Below are positions 1 to 8,599 of a stretch of 64,000 nucleotides of DNA, piece by piece. Both the position numbers and the translations under genes were made by a program. The stretch is from positions 62,001 to 126,000 of the forward strand of contig NZ_WMDQ01000004.1 in the NCBI RefSeq assembly GCF_009707955.1, written 5' to 3'. The first letter of the stretch is position 1, and each line of letters opens with the position of its first letter. The notes beneath the pieces are model-generated. The model ran no database searches. It was not told where the DNA came from and saw only the letters and a list, made by a program, of their open reading frames with translations. This DNA is from Flavobacterium sp. LC2016-13 (GTDB lineage: Bacteria > Bacteroidota > Bacteroidia > Flavobacteriales > Flavobacteriaceae).

Positions 1-175
1 CGCCTTCGTAAGTATAAATTGAAATTTCAGAAAGTAAACTTACATTACTTTTTAAATTTACTGTAATTTTTTTTCCATCTAATAATGATTCTGCCACGAA
101 ACCTGTACGAGTTTGCACTTTCAATACATATAAACCTGGTTTCCCTGAAATGGCTAAAATTTTCTCTAAATTCAT
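1..175 (-). CDS. DUF5606 domain protein (partial, C-terminus off window)
   Basis: The reverse strand from the ATG at 175 reads MNLEKILAISGKPGLY and continues open to the window edge (58 codons), through a segment with AESLLDGKKITVNLKSN. This matches the N-terminus of the short DUF5606 family that sits beside def in many Flavobacteriia. The molecular function of the family is unknown; the opening residues look like a small beta-barrel fold. It lies downstream of def on the same strand with a 68-bp gap, so the two are probably co-transcribed. The C-terminal part cannot be seen. Confidence 0.85.
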   Translation of the reverse strand, partial: MNLEKILAISGKPGLYVLKVQTRTGFVAESLLDGKKITVNLKSNVSLLSEISIYTYEG

Positions 176-243
176 GTTTATTAAAATTAGTATTAAGAAT
201 TTTTATTCTGTTTTTTAATGTTCTGTTTCTGTAAGAACACTAA

Positions 244-834
244 TTATCTCCCCTTTTTTGCCGAAGCAAACTTCATTCTGTACTCCTGAAAAGTTTTACC
301 TTCAGTGATATTCTTCAATTTCTTTTGAATTAAACGCTTTTTCAAAGAAGATATTTTGTCTGTAAACAAAACTCCTTCGATGTGATCATATTCATGCTGA
401 ATGACTCTTGCAATCAAACCATCAAAAACTTCGGTCTTCATTACAAAATCTTCTTCACAATATTCGATCGTTACTGTTGGCTTTCTATATACATCTTCGC
501 GAACATCAGGAATACTAAGGCATCCTTCGTTAAAACTCCACTCCTCGCCTTCTTCTTTAACAATTTTTGCATTTATAAAAGTTTTTTTGAAACCTTTTAA
601 TTTTTTTTGCTCATCTGCCTTTAAATCTTCATCATCACTAAAAGGAGTCGTATCAATAACAAATAATCGAATCGATATGCCTACTTGTGGAGCAGCTAAC
701 CCCACACCATAAGCATTATACATGGTCTCGTACATGTTTGCTATTGTTTCTTTTAAGTTTGGGTAATCTGGCGTAATTGCCTCACCCACTTTTCTTAAAA
801 CCGGATCACCATATCCTACAATTGGTAAAATCAT
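244..834 (-). CDS. def: Peptide deformylase
   Basis: Removes the formyl group from the N-terminal methionine of new proteins in the cytoplasm, using a metal ion. All three signature motifs are present: GVGLAAPQ (residues 43-50), EGCLS (103-107) and HEYDH (147-151). C105, H147 and H151 are the expected metal ligands and E148 the catalytic acid. At 196 residues it is normal length for the Bacteroidota form, with an insertion around residues 62-85 that is charged and poorly conserved. It lies directly upstream of the DUF5606 gene on the same strand. Confidence 0.97.
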   Translation of the reverse strand: MILPIVGYGDPVLRKVGEAITPDYPNLKETIANMYETMYNAYGVGLAAPQVGISIRLFVIDTTPFSDDEDLKADEQKKLKGFKKTFINAKIVKEEGEEWSFNEGCLSIPDVREDVYRKPTVTIEYCEEDFVMKTEVFDGLIARVIQHEYDHIEGVLFTDKISSLKKRLIQKKLKNITEGKTFQEYRMKFASAKKGR

Positions 835-1007
835 TTGTATTAATTTAAGTATTATCTACTGAAAACACTGAATTTTATCTTCTAATTCAGCTGGCAAAAA
901 TAGTAAAAAATAGTCAATGAATAATTCTAAACAACATATTAAATCGCATTTTTACCTGCTTTCTAAAATCTCATCTATAATTATGCCAAATTAATTCGTA
1001 CAATTCG

Positions 1008-1015
1008 TACTTTTG
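1008..1015 (+). promoter_or_regulatory. Bacteroidota-type -7 element for the FUSC gene
   Basis: TACTTTTG matches TAnnTTTG exactly and lies 17 bp before the ATG at 1033. No clear TTTG -33 box is seen at the usual distance, so only the -7 half is supported. Confidence 0.6.
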
Positions 1016-1032
1016 CTAGTAAACCTTCATAT

Positions 1033-3255
1033 ATGTTAGATAGAATCACAAAATTTATAAACAGTACTTCTTTTTTTAATGCTTCAAAAGTAACTATTGC
1101 TTCTGTTGTTCCTGTTATAATTTTGAATTTTTTAGGACATTTCGAAATTGGTTTTACTATAGCTTTAGGTGCTTTTTATACCTATCCAAGTGATATTCCG
1201 AGTACTTTGAGCCATAAAATAAAAGGACTTATTGTTGCTTCATTTATAGTTTCAGGTGTAAATTTATTAGTGAATTTCGCCTATCCTTTTCCTTTTTTAT
1301 TTTATCCTTTTTTAGGATTTCTGTTGTTTTTATGTTCTATGATTTCTGTATACGGACAGCGTGCTACATTGGTTTCATTTTCTGCTTTACTTTCTATTTC
1401 TTTATCTTTTGGACATTTGCATCAAGGTTGGGAAGCTGTAGAATATTCTGGTTTTATTTTTATTGGAGGTATTTTATATTTAATCGTATCGCTTGTTTTT
1501 CATTTTGTACAACCGTATAAATATGTCGAATTACAAATTTCGGAAGGCATAAAATTAACTGCAAAATATTTAAAATTAAGAGGCGATTTGTGGAGCCCGG
1601 AAGCTAACAGAACGGCTATTATCGAAAAACAATTGGCACTTCAGGTTGATATAAATTTGATTAACGAAGATTTGAGAAAGGTTTTAATTGGAAATCAAAA
1701 TACTTCTGCGGCCACTAGTCAAAACAGAAAAATGTTGTTGGTTTTTATCACTTTAATCGAAATTCAGGAACTGGCTTTATATACTTCATTTGATCATAGC
1801 AAACTTCATGAAAAATTTAATAAATATCCTGATGTTTTAAGAACGTACCAAAACGTAGCTTATAAACTGGCTTCAACGTTAAAAAAACTTTCTAAAAACG
1901 TACACCATATTGCTGTTTATGTTGATAAAAATGATTTGAAGAATGAGCTTGATGCTCTTGAATTTGCCATTTTTGATTATGAAAAAACATTAGGGAAAGA
2001 TGAAGCTGCTGAAGGTGTTTTGATGTTAACCAATATGCTGAAATACGCTAAAAACCAGGTTGGGAAAATCAAAATTATTCAAAGAGCTCTTTCTCTTGCA
2101 ATGCAATCTTATAAACTGAAAGACAAGGATAAAGAATTAGAAAAATTCTTAACTCCACAATATTATCCATTGCGTACTTTGATTGAAAATATGAGTTTTT
2201 CATCTTCTATTTTCAGACATTCTTTGCGGTTGACGATTACTATTTTGATTGGTTTCGTTATTGGAAAGTTCTTGCCTTTTCAAAATGTATATTGGATCTT
2301 GCTTACTATTGTTGTAATCATGCGTCCGGGTTATGGTTTAACCAAAGAAAGATCATATAATCGAATCTTCGGAACTATTTTGGGAGGGTTGCTTGCATTT
2401 GGTATTGTATCATTGGTTCAGAATCACGTTGCTTTAAGCATTTTCTCTATTGTTTGTATGCTTTTGGGAATTTCGTTTACTCAAATCAATTATAAAATAA
2501 GTGCCACTTTTGTCACTATGTATGTTGTTTTTATTTACGGAATTCTAACCCCAAATGTTGTCGAGGTAATTCAGTTTAGAATATTAGATTCACTTACCGG
2601 AGCTATTTTAGCCTTTTTAGCCAATCAGTTTTTATGGCCGGCCTGGGAATTTATAAATACACCTATTCATATCGAAAATTCGATTCGTGCGAATCGAAAT
2701 TATCTTAAGGAAATTGCTGATTTTTATAATAAAAAAGGAGAGGTTCCAACTTCTTACCGATTATCCAGAAAGCATGCTTTTGTTGAAATTGGTAATTTAA
2801 TGACTTCATTTCAACGTATGATGCAGGAACCAAAATCAAAACAAAAGACACTTCCGTTGGTGAATAAACTGGTGGTTTTAAATCACTCGCTTCTTTCGGC
2901 ATTAGCTTCTTTATCCACTTATATTCAGTCACACCAAACAACATCTGCTTCAGATTCGTTTAATTATATTATAAAAACCATTTTATCTAATCTGGAACAA
3001 TCAATCTCGATTTTAAAAAATGAAACTATTATTGTTGATACGTTTTTTGATAAAGAAGATGTCACTTTGCAATTTGAAGAACTTAAACGTATTAATTTTA
3101 CACGCTTAATAATAGATGACGAACTTGATAAGGAAACTCGCCAGGCTAAAATGCAGGAAGCTCAAATGGTTATTGAACAATTGATCTGGATGAGCAATCT
3201 GGCTGAAAAGATTTTAAAAATTACAAAAGAATTAAAAGCAACAAATCCAGATTAA
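1033..3255 (+). CDS. FUSC family (YccS/YhfK-like) inner-membrane protein
   Basis: A 740-residue protein with two hydrophobic blocks (about residues 15-165 and 395-540), each followed by a long cytoplasmic helical region. This is the duplicated layout of the YccS/FusC group of aromatic-acid or efflux-type membrane proteins. The first block has the GAFYTYPSDIPS segment and the second the VYWILLTIVVIMRPGYGLT segment seen in this family near the membrane face. The substrate is unknown. It stands alone, divergent from def and convergent with mqo, with its own -7 element and a strong terminator overlapping its stop codon. Confidence 0.85.
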   Translation: MLDRITKFINSTSFFNASKVTIASVVPVIILNFLGHFEIGFTIALGAFYTYPSDIPSTLSHKIKGLIVASFIVSGVNLLVNFAYPFPFLFYPFLGFLLFLCSMISVYGQRATLVSFSALLSISLSFGHLHQGWEAVEYSGFIFIGGILYLIVSLVFHFVQPYKYVELQISEGIKLTAKYLKLRGDLWSPEANRTAIIEKQLALQVDINLINEDLRKVLIGNQNTSAATSQNRKMLLVFITLIEIQELALYTSFDHSKLHEKFNKYPDVLRTYQNVAYKLASTLKKLSKNVHHIAVYVDKNDLKNELDALEFAIFDYEKTLGKDEAAEGVLMLTNMLKYAKNQVGKIKIIQRALSLAMQSYKLKDKDKELEKFLTPQYYPLRTLIENMSFSSSIFRHSLRLTITILIGFVIGKFLPFQNVYWILLTIVVIMRPGYGLTKERSYNRIFGTILGGLLAFGIVSLVQNHVALSIFSIVCMLLGISFTQINYKISATFVTMYVVFIYGILTPNVVEVIQFRILDSLTGAILAFLANQFLWPAWEFINTPIHIENSIRANRNYLKEIADFYNKKGEVPTSYRLSRKHAFVEIGNLMTSFQRMMQEPKSKQKTLPLVNKLVVLNHSLLSALASLSTYIQSHQTTSASDSFNYIIKTILSNLEQSISILKNETIIVDTFFDKEDVTLQFEELKRINFTRLIIDDELDKETRQAKMQEAQMVIEQLIWMSNLAEKILKITKELKATNPD

Positions 3256-3277
3256 TTCATCTGGATTTGTTGCTTTT
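3234..3277. terminator. Hairpin terminator overlapping the FUSC stop codon
   Basis: A perfect 19-bp inverted repeat, left arm 3234-3252 and right arm 3259-3277, with a 6-base loop. The left arm contains the last codons of the FUSC gene and runs into its stop codon. The arms begin and end in A4/T4 tracts, so it could stop transcription from both the FUSC gene and the convergent mqo. Confidence 0.8.
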
Positions 3278-3293
3278 ATATAAAATCGTGAGC

Positions 3294-4790
3294 TTAATTA
3301 TTTAGTTTTAAAACTTCAGAAGTATGTTTTCTGATTTCTGATAAAAGCTCAGGTTTGTCGTTTAATGTTTGTCCGTAAGACGGAATCATATTTTTCATTT
3401 TTGATTCCCATTCAGGCGTTTTAATTTGATTTGTAAAACATCTGCTTATTAAATCAATCATAATCGAAACAGCTGTTGATGCTCCGGGAGAAGCTCCTAA
3501 TAAAACTGCCAAAGTTCCGTCATGTGTATTAATCACTTCAGTTCCAAATTCTAAAACCCCACCTTCTTTTTCATCTTTTTTAATTACCTGAACACGTTGT
3601 CCTGCTCTTTCTAATTTCCAGTCTTTAGAACGTGCTGTTGGTAAATATTCACGAAGCGCATTCATTCTGTCTTTTGGAGACTGACGAACTTGTTCGATTA
3701 AATATTTAGTTAGAGGAATATTATGAAATCCCGCTGATAACATCGGAATTAAATTATTTGCTTTTATAGATAATGGTAAATCAAGATAAGATCCGTTTTT
3801 TAAGAAACGGGTTGAAAATCCTGCGAAAGGTCCAAAAAGTAATGCTTTTTCGCCATCAATTACACGTGTATCAATATGCGGAACCGACATTGGAGGCGCT
3901 CCAACGCTTGCTTTTCCGTAAACTTTTGCCTGATGTTTTGCAATTACTTCAGGATTGGTACATTTTAACCATTGTCCGCTTACCGGAAATCCTCCGTAAC
4001 CATTTCCTTCTGGAACATTTGCTTTTTCTAACAATGGTAGTGAACCTCCACCTGCACCAATAAATACGAATTTGGTATATGCTTTTCTTGTTGTATCGTT
4101 TGATAAATCGGTAATTTTAATTCTCCATGATTTATCTTCGCGTTGTTTTAACTTTTTTACTTCATGATTATAATGTAAAGTAACACCATCAAGTTTTTCT
4201 AAATAGCTAAACATGCTTCTGGTTAAAGCTCCAAAATTTACATCGGTACCAATTGGCATGTGAGTTGCAGCTAACTTTTCGTTATTTTCTCTGCCTTCCA
4301 TTACAAGCGGCATCCATTGTTTTAATTGCTCAAATTCTGTACTAAAAGTCATTTGAGAAAAAATTGGATTGCTTTGCAAAGCTTTAAATCTTTTCGTTAA
4401 GTATTCAACGTTTTTTTCTCCCCAAACAAAACTCATGTGAGGAACGCTTTTTATAAAATTATCGGGAGACGGAACTTTATTTTCTTGCACTAAATAAGAC
4501 CAGAACTGACGAGAAACTTCGAATGATTCTGCTATACTTATTGCTTTTTTAGGGTCAATACTTCCGTCAGCCTTTTCGGGAGTGTAATTTAGTTCACAAA
4601 AGGCAGAATGTCCCGTTCCTGCATTATTCCATGCATCAGAACTTTCGGCTGCGGCAACATCTAATCTTTCGTAAATTTCAATTTTAATATCGGGTTGTAA
4701 CTCTTTCAAAATTAGTCCAAGAGTGGCACTCATAATTCCAGCTCCAATGAGTACTACTTCACTATTAGAACGTATTGTTTCGTCAGGCAT
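3294..4790 (-). CDS. mqo: Malate:quinone oxidoreductase
   Basis: Oxidises malate to oxaloacetate and passes electrons to the quinone pool; FAD-dependent and peripheral on the inner membrane. The FAD-binding GAGIMSATLG motif is at residues 16-25, followed by ERLDVAAAESSDAWNNAGTGH, which is characteristic of MQO. Near the C-terminus is LLGASPGASTA, the second dinucleotide-contact motif. The protein is 498 residues from the ATG at 4790. A longer TTG-initiated reading from 4814 is unlikely, because the promoter -7 element covers that TTG. Confidence 0.96.
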   Translation of the reverse strand: MPDETIRSNSEVVLIGAGIMSATLGLILKELQPDIKIEIYERLDVAAAESSDAWNNAGTGHSAFCELNYTPEKADGSIDPKKAISIAESFEVSRQFWSYLVQENKVPSPDNFIKSVPHMSFVWGEKNVEYLTKRFKALQSNPIFSQMTFSTEFEQLKQWMPLVMEGRENNEKLAATHMPIGTDVNFGALTRSMFSYLEKLDGVTLHYNHEVKKLKQREDKSWRIKITDLSNDTTRKAYTKFVFIGAGGGSLPLLEKANVPEGNGYGGFPVSGQWLKCTNPEVIAKHQAKVYGKASVGAPPMSVPHIDTRVIDGEKALLFGPFAGFSTRFLKNGSYLDLPLSIKANNLIPMLSAGFHNIPLTKYLIEQVRQSPKDRMNALREYLPTARSKDWKLERAGQRVQVIKKDEKEGGVLEFGTEVINTHDGTLAVLLGASPGASTAVSIMIDLISRCFTNQIKTPEWESKMKNMIPSYGQTLNDKPELLSEIRKHTSEVLKLNN

Positions 4791-4811
4791 AACAGTATTT
4801 ATTTTAAAATG

Positions 4812-4819
4812 CAAAGGTA
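4812..4819 (-). promoter_or_regulatory. -7 element for mqo
   Basis: On the minus strand the sequence is TACCTTTG, an exact TAnnTTTG match, ending about 21 bases before the ATG at 4790. It settles the mqo start, because transcription would begin downstream of the alternative TTG at 4814. A T-rich run ending in TTTG lies 13 bases further upstream, closer than the usual -33 spacing. Confidence 0.65.
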
Positions 4820-4911
4820 CTTTTTATAATTGCAAAAAAAAACTAATTTGACATGATAAAAGTTATGTTTTTCTAAAAAATAATATGAATTGTGATTATT
4901 GAAAGAAAATT

Positions 4912-5328
4912 CTAAAATCGTTTTGAGGAAAGATAATCCTGAAGCATTATTGTAGCAGAAATTTCGTCGATCAATCCTTTATTTTGACGTTGTTTTTTGC
5001 TCAATCCACTGTCGATCATCGTTTGAAATGCCATTTTTGAAGTAAAGCGCTCATCTACACGAACCACTTTCATATCTGGGAAAATATTAGAAAAATGAGT
5101 TACAAAACCTTTAATTATTGGCGCACTTTCTGAAGGTTGCCCATTCATTTGTTTTGGCTCTCCAATTAAGACCACTTCGACTTTTTCTTTAGTAAAATAG
5201 TCTTTCAAAAAATCAATCAAAGTATTGGTTGGAATCGTTGTTAAACCTGATGCTATAATTTGCATTTCGTCTGTAACGGCAATTCCAGTGCGTTTTTGTC
5301 CGTAATCTATGGAGAGAATTCTTGGCAT
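4912..5328 (-). CDS. ruvX: Holliday-junction resolvase-like protein RuvX/YqgF
   Basis: A 138-residue protein of the RNase H-like YqgF/RuvX family, linked to 16S rRNA 5'-end maturation and Holliday-junction resolution. The N-terminal SIDYGQKRTGIAVTD segment carries the first catalytic Asp. VVRVDERFTSKMA and the C-terminal KGLIDEISATIMLQDYL carry the other expected acidic residues. Length is standard. It is on the same strand as mqo upstream and the toxin gene downstream in map order, but the gaps give no firm evidence of an operon. Confidence 0.94.
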   Translation of the reverse strand: MPRILSIDYGQKRTGIAVTDEMQIIASGLTTIPTNTLIDFLKDYFTKEKVEVVLIGEPKQMNGQPSESAPIIKGFVTHFSNIFPDMKVVRVDERFTSKMAFQTMIDSGLSKKQRQNKGLIDEISATIMLQDYLSSKRF

Positions 5329-5350
5329 TTTTTAGTTTTTGCTAATTTAC

Positions 5351-5632
5351 TTAAAATGTATTTTTATGTTTTAAAATACCTATAATATAAACTATTTCTT
5401 GTTGTGAATCTATTTTAATAATTGTAGTGTAACCTTTAAAAACATAGTCTCGATAAGATTCATCTTTAAAATAAATTGATTTCTTGAAATGAAAAGGATT
5501 TACTAAGTCTTTTTTGAGTTTTTTTAGTAAATCATTTTTGAATTTTCTTGCAGCAACAGGTTTATCTTTTGCAATAAAATGTACTATATCATTTAAATCA
5601 TAATTAAACTCAATAGTTAATTTAATGTTCAT
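5351..5632 (-). CDS. ParE/RelE-family toxin of a toxin-antitoxin pair
   Basis: A 93-residue protein with the ParE/RelE layout: an N-terminal helix with DLNDIVHFIAKDKPVAARKF, then a beta sheet with YRDYVFKGYTTIIKID, then IVYIIGILKHKN at the end. Known members either cut mRNA on the ribosome or poison gyrase; which applies here cannot be read from the sequence. Its start overlaps the end of the antitoxin gene by 11 bp, as expected for translational coupling. Confidence 0.85.
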   Translation of the reverse strand: MNIKLTIEFNYDLNDIVHFIAKDKPVAARKFKNDLLKKLKKDLVNPFHFKKSIYFKDESYRDYVFKGYTTIIKIDSQQEIVYIIGILKHKNTF

Positions 5633-5855
5633 ATTTTGAAATCGTATCTTCTAATAAAATATTTAATTCTTCAAAAGTGCTGTATTCAGCAGTTCCATTT
5701 GTTATTTTTTCTGCTCGTTCTTGAAGTTTCTTTCTATTTTCATCAAAGTCTGGATCCTCTTGAGTTATTTTCAATTCATCAGAAGAAAATGAGCTTAAAA
5801 ATTTTAAGATTTTCTCTTTAATCTCTGGCTGAAATTCTAATCTTATTGCTTCCAT
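5622..5855 (-). CDS. Putative antitoxin paired with the ParE/RelE toxin
   Basis: A 77-residue charged protein lying just upstream of, and overlapping by 11 bp, the toxin gene. The N-terminal half (LEFQPEIKEKILKFLSSFSSDELKI) looks helical and the C-terminal half is acidic, as in antitoxins that wrap around ParE-type toxins. The sequence around TNGTAEYSTFEELNILLEDTI resembles the C-terminal arm of small Bacteroidota antitoxins. No clear DNA-binding motif is recognised, so the assignment rests mainly on context. Confidence 0.75.
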   Translation of the reverse strand: MEAIRLEFQPEIKEKILKFLSSFSSDELKITQEDPDFDENRKKLQERAEKITNGTAEYSTFEELNILLEDTISKYEH

Positions 5856-5961
5856 AATACTTTCATTTTACTACACAAATATAAGCTTTTTAAAAACAAA
5901 AAATTATTTTTAAATCTTCAACAATAACGAAAACAAAAACTGTATTATTATTACTTAAAAA

Positions 5962-5991
5962 AAATCCGCTTTGAGAATTCAAAACGGATTT
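5962..5991 (-). terminator. Terminator after the PAS-domain gene
   Basis: A hairpin with arms 5962-5974 and 5979-5991 and one G-U-type mismatch. Read leftward it is followed by a run of T (A-run at 5957-5964 on the plus strand), and it lies 37 bp past the stop of the PAS gene. Confidence 0.75.
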
Positions 5992-6028
5992 ACTCCCAAA
6001 TATTTAAAACCTAAAAAATCAATTATTA

Positions 6029-6667
6029 TTATCTATTAAATAAACGGCCAAAAAAGCCTCTTTGTTCTTCGTCTTCTTCTTCAACATGTTTTTCTTCATA
6101 CTGATCAAATTTTGCGTGTCCTCTTTCCTGTTCAAAAATCAAGTCTTTAATATATTCGACATAACTTTTTCCTTTTTCTTCTAAAAATCCAATCAGGTAT
6201 TTTTCGCTAAATTCCATTCCGCTTGCTGCTTCAATTTGCAACAGTTTTTTATATAATGGTTCAATGTGTAACGCTATAACTTCTTGCGGAACCGCTTGTC
6301 TTCTACCAAAATAATTTACAATGACATCGTTCTCATCTCTCGAAATTTCAAAATCGGTAATAACCCAATAATATCTTCCTGATTTAGCCAGATTTTTTAC
6401 AATAGCATGAAAGTTTTTTCCGTTTTTAAGATTTTCCCATAAAACTTTGAAGATTACTTTTGGCATATCCGGGTGACGAATAATATTATGGGGTTGCCCC
6501 ATTAATTCATAATCTTCATAACCAGAAACATCAACAAATACTTCATTGGCATATTCAATGATTCCAAATGCATTTGTTTTACTCATAATTACCTGAGTTT
6601 TGTCCCAAGAGACTTCTTTATCAATAATAGTTCTCTGTTGTCTTTGAAGTTGATTTTCCTGATTCAT
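6029..6667 (-). CDS. PAS domain protein (Aer-like sensor)
   Basis: A soluble 212-residue protein with one PAS domain at about residues 22-125. It contains VSGYEDYELMGQPHNIIRHP, the hallmark of Aer-type PAS domains that bind FAD or sense redox state, followed by MPKVIFKVLWENLKNGKNF and GRYYWVITDFEI. The rest is charged, with an acidic EEKHVEEEDEEQ segment and a final FFGRLFNR. No kinase, GGDEF or methyl-accepting domain is fused, so it probably signals by protein contact. The ATG at 6667 (MNQENQ) is preferred; a 22-residue upstream extension to 6733 is basic and unlike the family. Confidence 0.85.
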   Translation of the reverse strand: MNQENQLQRQQRTIIDKEVSWDKTQVIMSKTNAFGIIEYANEVFVDVSGYEDYELMGQPHNIIRHPDMPKVIFKVLWENLKNGKNFHAIVKNLAKSGRYYWVITDFEISRDENDVIVNYFGRRQAVPQEVIALHIEPLYKKLLQIEAASGMEFSEKYLIGFLEEKGKSYVEYIKDLIFEQERGHAKFDQYEEKHVEEEDEEQRGFFGRLFNR

Positions 6668-6911
6668 ATATCTGTAGATTAAAGCTTTTGTTTTTCGGAT
6701 TTTTATCTTAGTGATTCGCAGCTTGTATTGCAAAAAACCTGCGGCGAAATTAATCTGAACTAAGAATACAAAACCTGACTTTTGTCATATTCTAATATTA
6801 AAAAAACTTTTAGAGGTAGTTTATTTGATTAATAATAAAGTCGCGGGTTATTTATTTATCAAATTAAAAACAAAAAGTTAAATCTGTAACATTTTCAGAG
6901 GGTTTTACTTT

Positions 6912-6940
6912 TTTGCTTTTGCCCAAATACGCTATCTTTG
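6912..6940 (+). promoter_or_regulatory. Full Bacteroidota promoter of dapD (TTTG-N17-TATCTTTG)
   Basis: A TTTG -33 box at 6912-6915, a 17-bp spacer and TATCTTTG at 6933-6940, which matches TAnnTTTG exactly. The leader to the ATG at 6957 is about 10-15 bases and has no purine-rich Shine-Dalgarno sequence. Confidence 0.8.
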
Positions 6941-6956
6941 CAAAAAATTAAAACTT

Positions 6957-7772
6957 ATGAATTCTTTACAGACTATAATTGAACAAGCTTGGGAAAACAG
7001 AGCTTTATTACAAGAAACGACTACAACTGATGCTATTAGAGAAGTTATCGAATTAGTAGACGCTGGAAAATTACGTTGCGCTGAACCAGTTGGTGACAAG
7101 TGGCAGGTAAACGAATGGGTAAAAAAAGCAGTTGTTATGTATTTCCCAATTCAGAAAATGGAAACATGGGAGTCTGGTATTTTCGAATATCACGACAAAA
7201 TGTTGCTAAAGAGAGGTTTTGCTGAAAAAGGAATTCGTGTTGTACCAAATGCTGTAGCGCGTTACGGAGCTTATATTTCGAGTGGTGTTATTTTGATGCC
7301 GAGTTATGTAAATATTGGTGCTTATGTAGACGAAGGAACTATGGTTGATACTTGGGCAACTGTTGGTAGTTGTGCACAAATTGGTAAAAACGTTCACTTA
7401 AGCGGTGGTGTTGGTATTGGTGGAGTTTTAGAGCCTTTACAAGCTGCTCCGGTTATTATCGAAGATGGCGCTTTTATTGGTTCTCGTTGTATTGTTGTAG
7501 AAGGAGTTCATGTTGGTAAAGAAGCTGTTCTTGGTGCTAATGTTTGTTTGACTGCTTCAACAAAAATTATCGATGTTACCGGTGATGAACCAGTTGAAAT
7601 GAAAGGTTTTGTTCCTGCACGCTCAGTTGTAATTCCTGGAAGTTATACTAAAAAATTCGCTGCCGGAGAGTTTCAGGTTCCATGTGCTTTAATTATTGGT
7701 ACTCGTAAACCATCTACAGATTTAAAAACGTCATTAAACAATGCGCTTCGTGAATACGATGTTGCTGTTTAA
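6957..7772 (+). CDS. dapD: 2,3,4,5-tetrahydropyridine-2,6-dicarboxylate N-succinyltransferase
   Basis: Adds succinyl from succinyl-CoA to tetrahydrodipicolinate in the lysine/diaminopimelate pathway. A 271-residue protein with an N-terminal helical part and then a left-handed beta-helix of hexapeptide repeats (about residues 105-230). The repeats include GAYISSGVILMPSYVNIGAY and IGGVLEPLQAAPVIIEDGAF, both typical of DapD. Length is standard. It is monocistronic, between its own promoter and a perfect hairpin terminator. Confidence 0.97.
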   Translation: MNSLQTIIEQAWENRALLQETTTTDAIREVIELVDAGKLRCAEPVGDKWQVNEWVKKAVVMYFPIQKMETWESGIFEYHDKMLLKRGFAEKGIRVVPNAVARYGAYISSGVILMPSYVNIGAYVDEGTMVDTWATVGSCAQIGKNVHLSGGVGIGGVLEPLQAAPVIIEDGAFIGSRCIVVEGVHVGKEAVLGANVCLTASTKIIDVTGDEPVEMKGFVPARSVVIPGSYTKKFAAGEFQVPCALIIGTRKPSTDLKTSLNNALREYDVAV

Positions 7773-7792
7773 TTTACAGTCTTATAAATAAC

Positions 7793-7826
7793 AAAAAAAG
7801 GAATGAGATATCTCATTCCTTTTTTT
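7793..7826. terminator. Bidirectional terminator between dapD and the glycan cluster
   Basis: A perfect 34-bp palindrome (arms 7793-7809 and 7810-7826) flanked by A7 and T7, so it has a T-run on both strands. It lies between dapD and the convergent glycosyltransferase gene. Confidence 0.9.
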
Positions 7827-7841
7827 ATATATTTTTTTGTG

Positions 7842-8591
7842 TTACTTACTCTTTTGTTGAAGTTTTAAAAGTTTAGCATATTTCATATAGGTGAAAAAAC
7901 CCTGAGTTATCGAAAATGTTAAACCATCCAATCCGTTTAAAAAACCTCTTTTTAAAAAATAACATTTTACAAAAGAAACTGATCCATTTAATATAGGTTT
8001 AAAGCTATTAACCTTTTTTTTACGGTCAAAAAACTGTTGAGCATGCCAAGTCGAATATAAATTTTTCTTGCAGATAAGCTGATCAAAATCTTCCCATGCG
8101 TAATGGTGTATATGAACTTTTAGATGAGTTTTATTTTTTCCTGAAACTTTTTGGTGAACTCTGTCTTTTGATGGTGAAGCTGTTTTTTTATTAAAAAAAC
8201 GTGATGTTTTATCAGGATACCAACCAGCAAAATCTATTACTTTACCGTTCATATAATTATATAAACTAAAAGCATAGACATCAAAATCCTGATTTTTGTA
8301 TTTTCCTGATAATATAAAGTTTTCGGCATCTTCAGCCAAAATCTCATCAGCATCCATATTTAAGATCCAATCATTTTTACAATAAGGAAGTCCATAAATT
8401 CTTTGAGGTCCATCACCTAAGAAAGCTTGCGAAATAACCTTAGCACCCTTTTCTTCTGCAATTTTTACTGTATTATCTGTACTTAATGAATCTATAACAA
8501 TTACCTCGTCGCAAATTTTAAACAGAGCATCTATACATTTTGCAATGTGCCTTTCTTCATTATAGGTTATTACCAGTCCACTAATCTCCAT
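7842..8591 (-). CDS. GT2 glycosyltransferase, WaaE/KdtX-like (copy 1)
   Basis: A 249-residue family 2 glycosyltransferase of the LPS-core WaaE/KdtX type. It opens with SGLVITYNEERHIAKCIDAL, has EVIVIDSLSTDNT for nucleotide-sugar binding and the DxD-type NMDADE at about residues 83-88. The HYAWEDFDQLICKKNLYSTW segment and the C-terminal LKRGFLNGLDGLTFSI are typical. The likely job is adding a sugar to the LPS inner core or a surface glycan at the inner membrane. It is closely related to the gene at 9590-10339. It follows the deacetylase gene by 8 bp and is probably co-transcribed with it. Confidence 0.92.
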   Translation of the reverse strand: MEISGLVITYNEERHIAKCIDALFKICDEVIVIDSLSTDNTVKIAEEKGAKVISQAFLGDGPQRIYGLPYCKNDWILNMDADEILAEDAENFILSGKYKNQDFDVYAFSLYNYMNGKVIDFAGWYPDKTSRFFNKKTASPSKDRVHQKVSGKNKTHLKVHIHHYAWEDFDQLICKKNLYSTWHAQQFFDRKKKVNSFKPILNGSVSFVKCYFLKRGFLNGLDGLTFSITQGFFTYMKYAKLLKLQQKSK

Positions 8592-8599
8592 ATATATAT

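Noticed and set aside
382..712. Two rightward open frames inside def
   Set aside because: They lie antisense to a gene with all catalytic motifs and have no recognisable protein features; shadows of def.
4791..4814. N-terminal extension of mqo from a TTG
   Set aside because: The -7 promoter element overlaps the TTG, so it would not be in the transcript.
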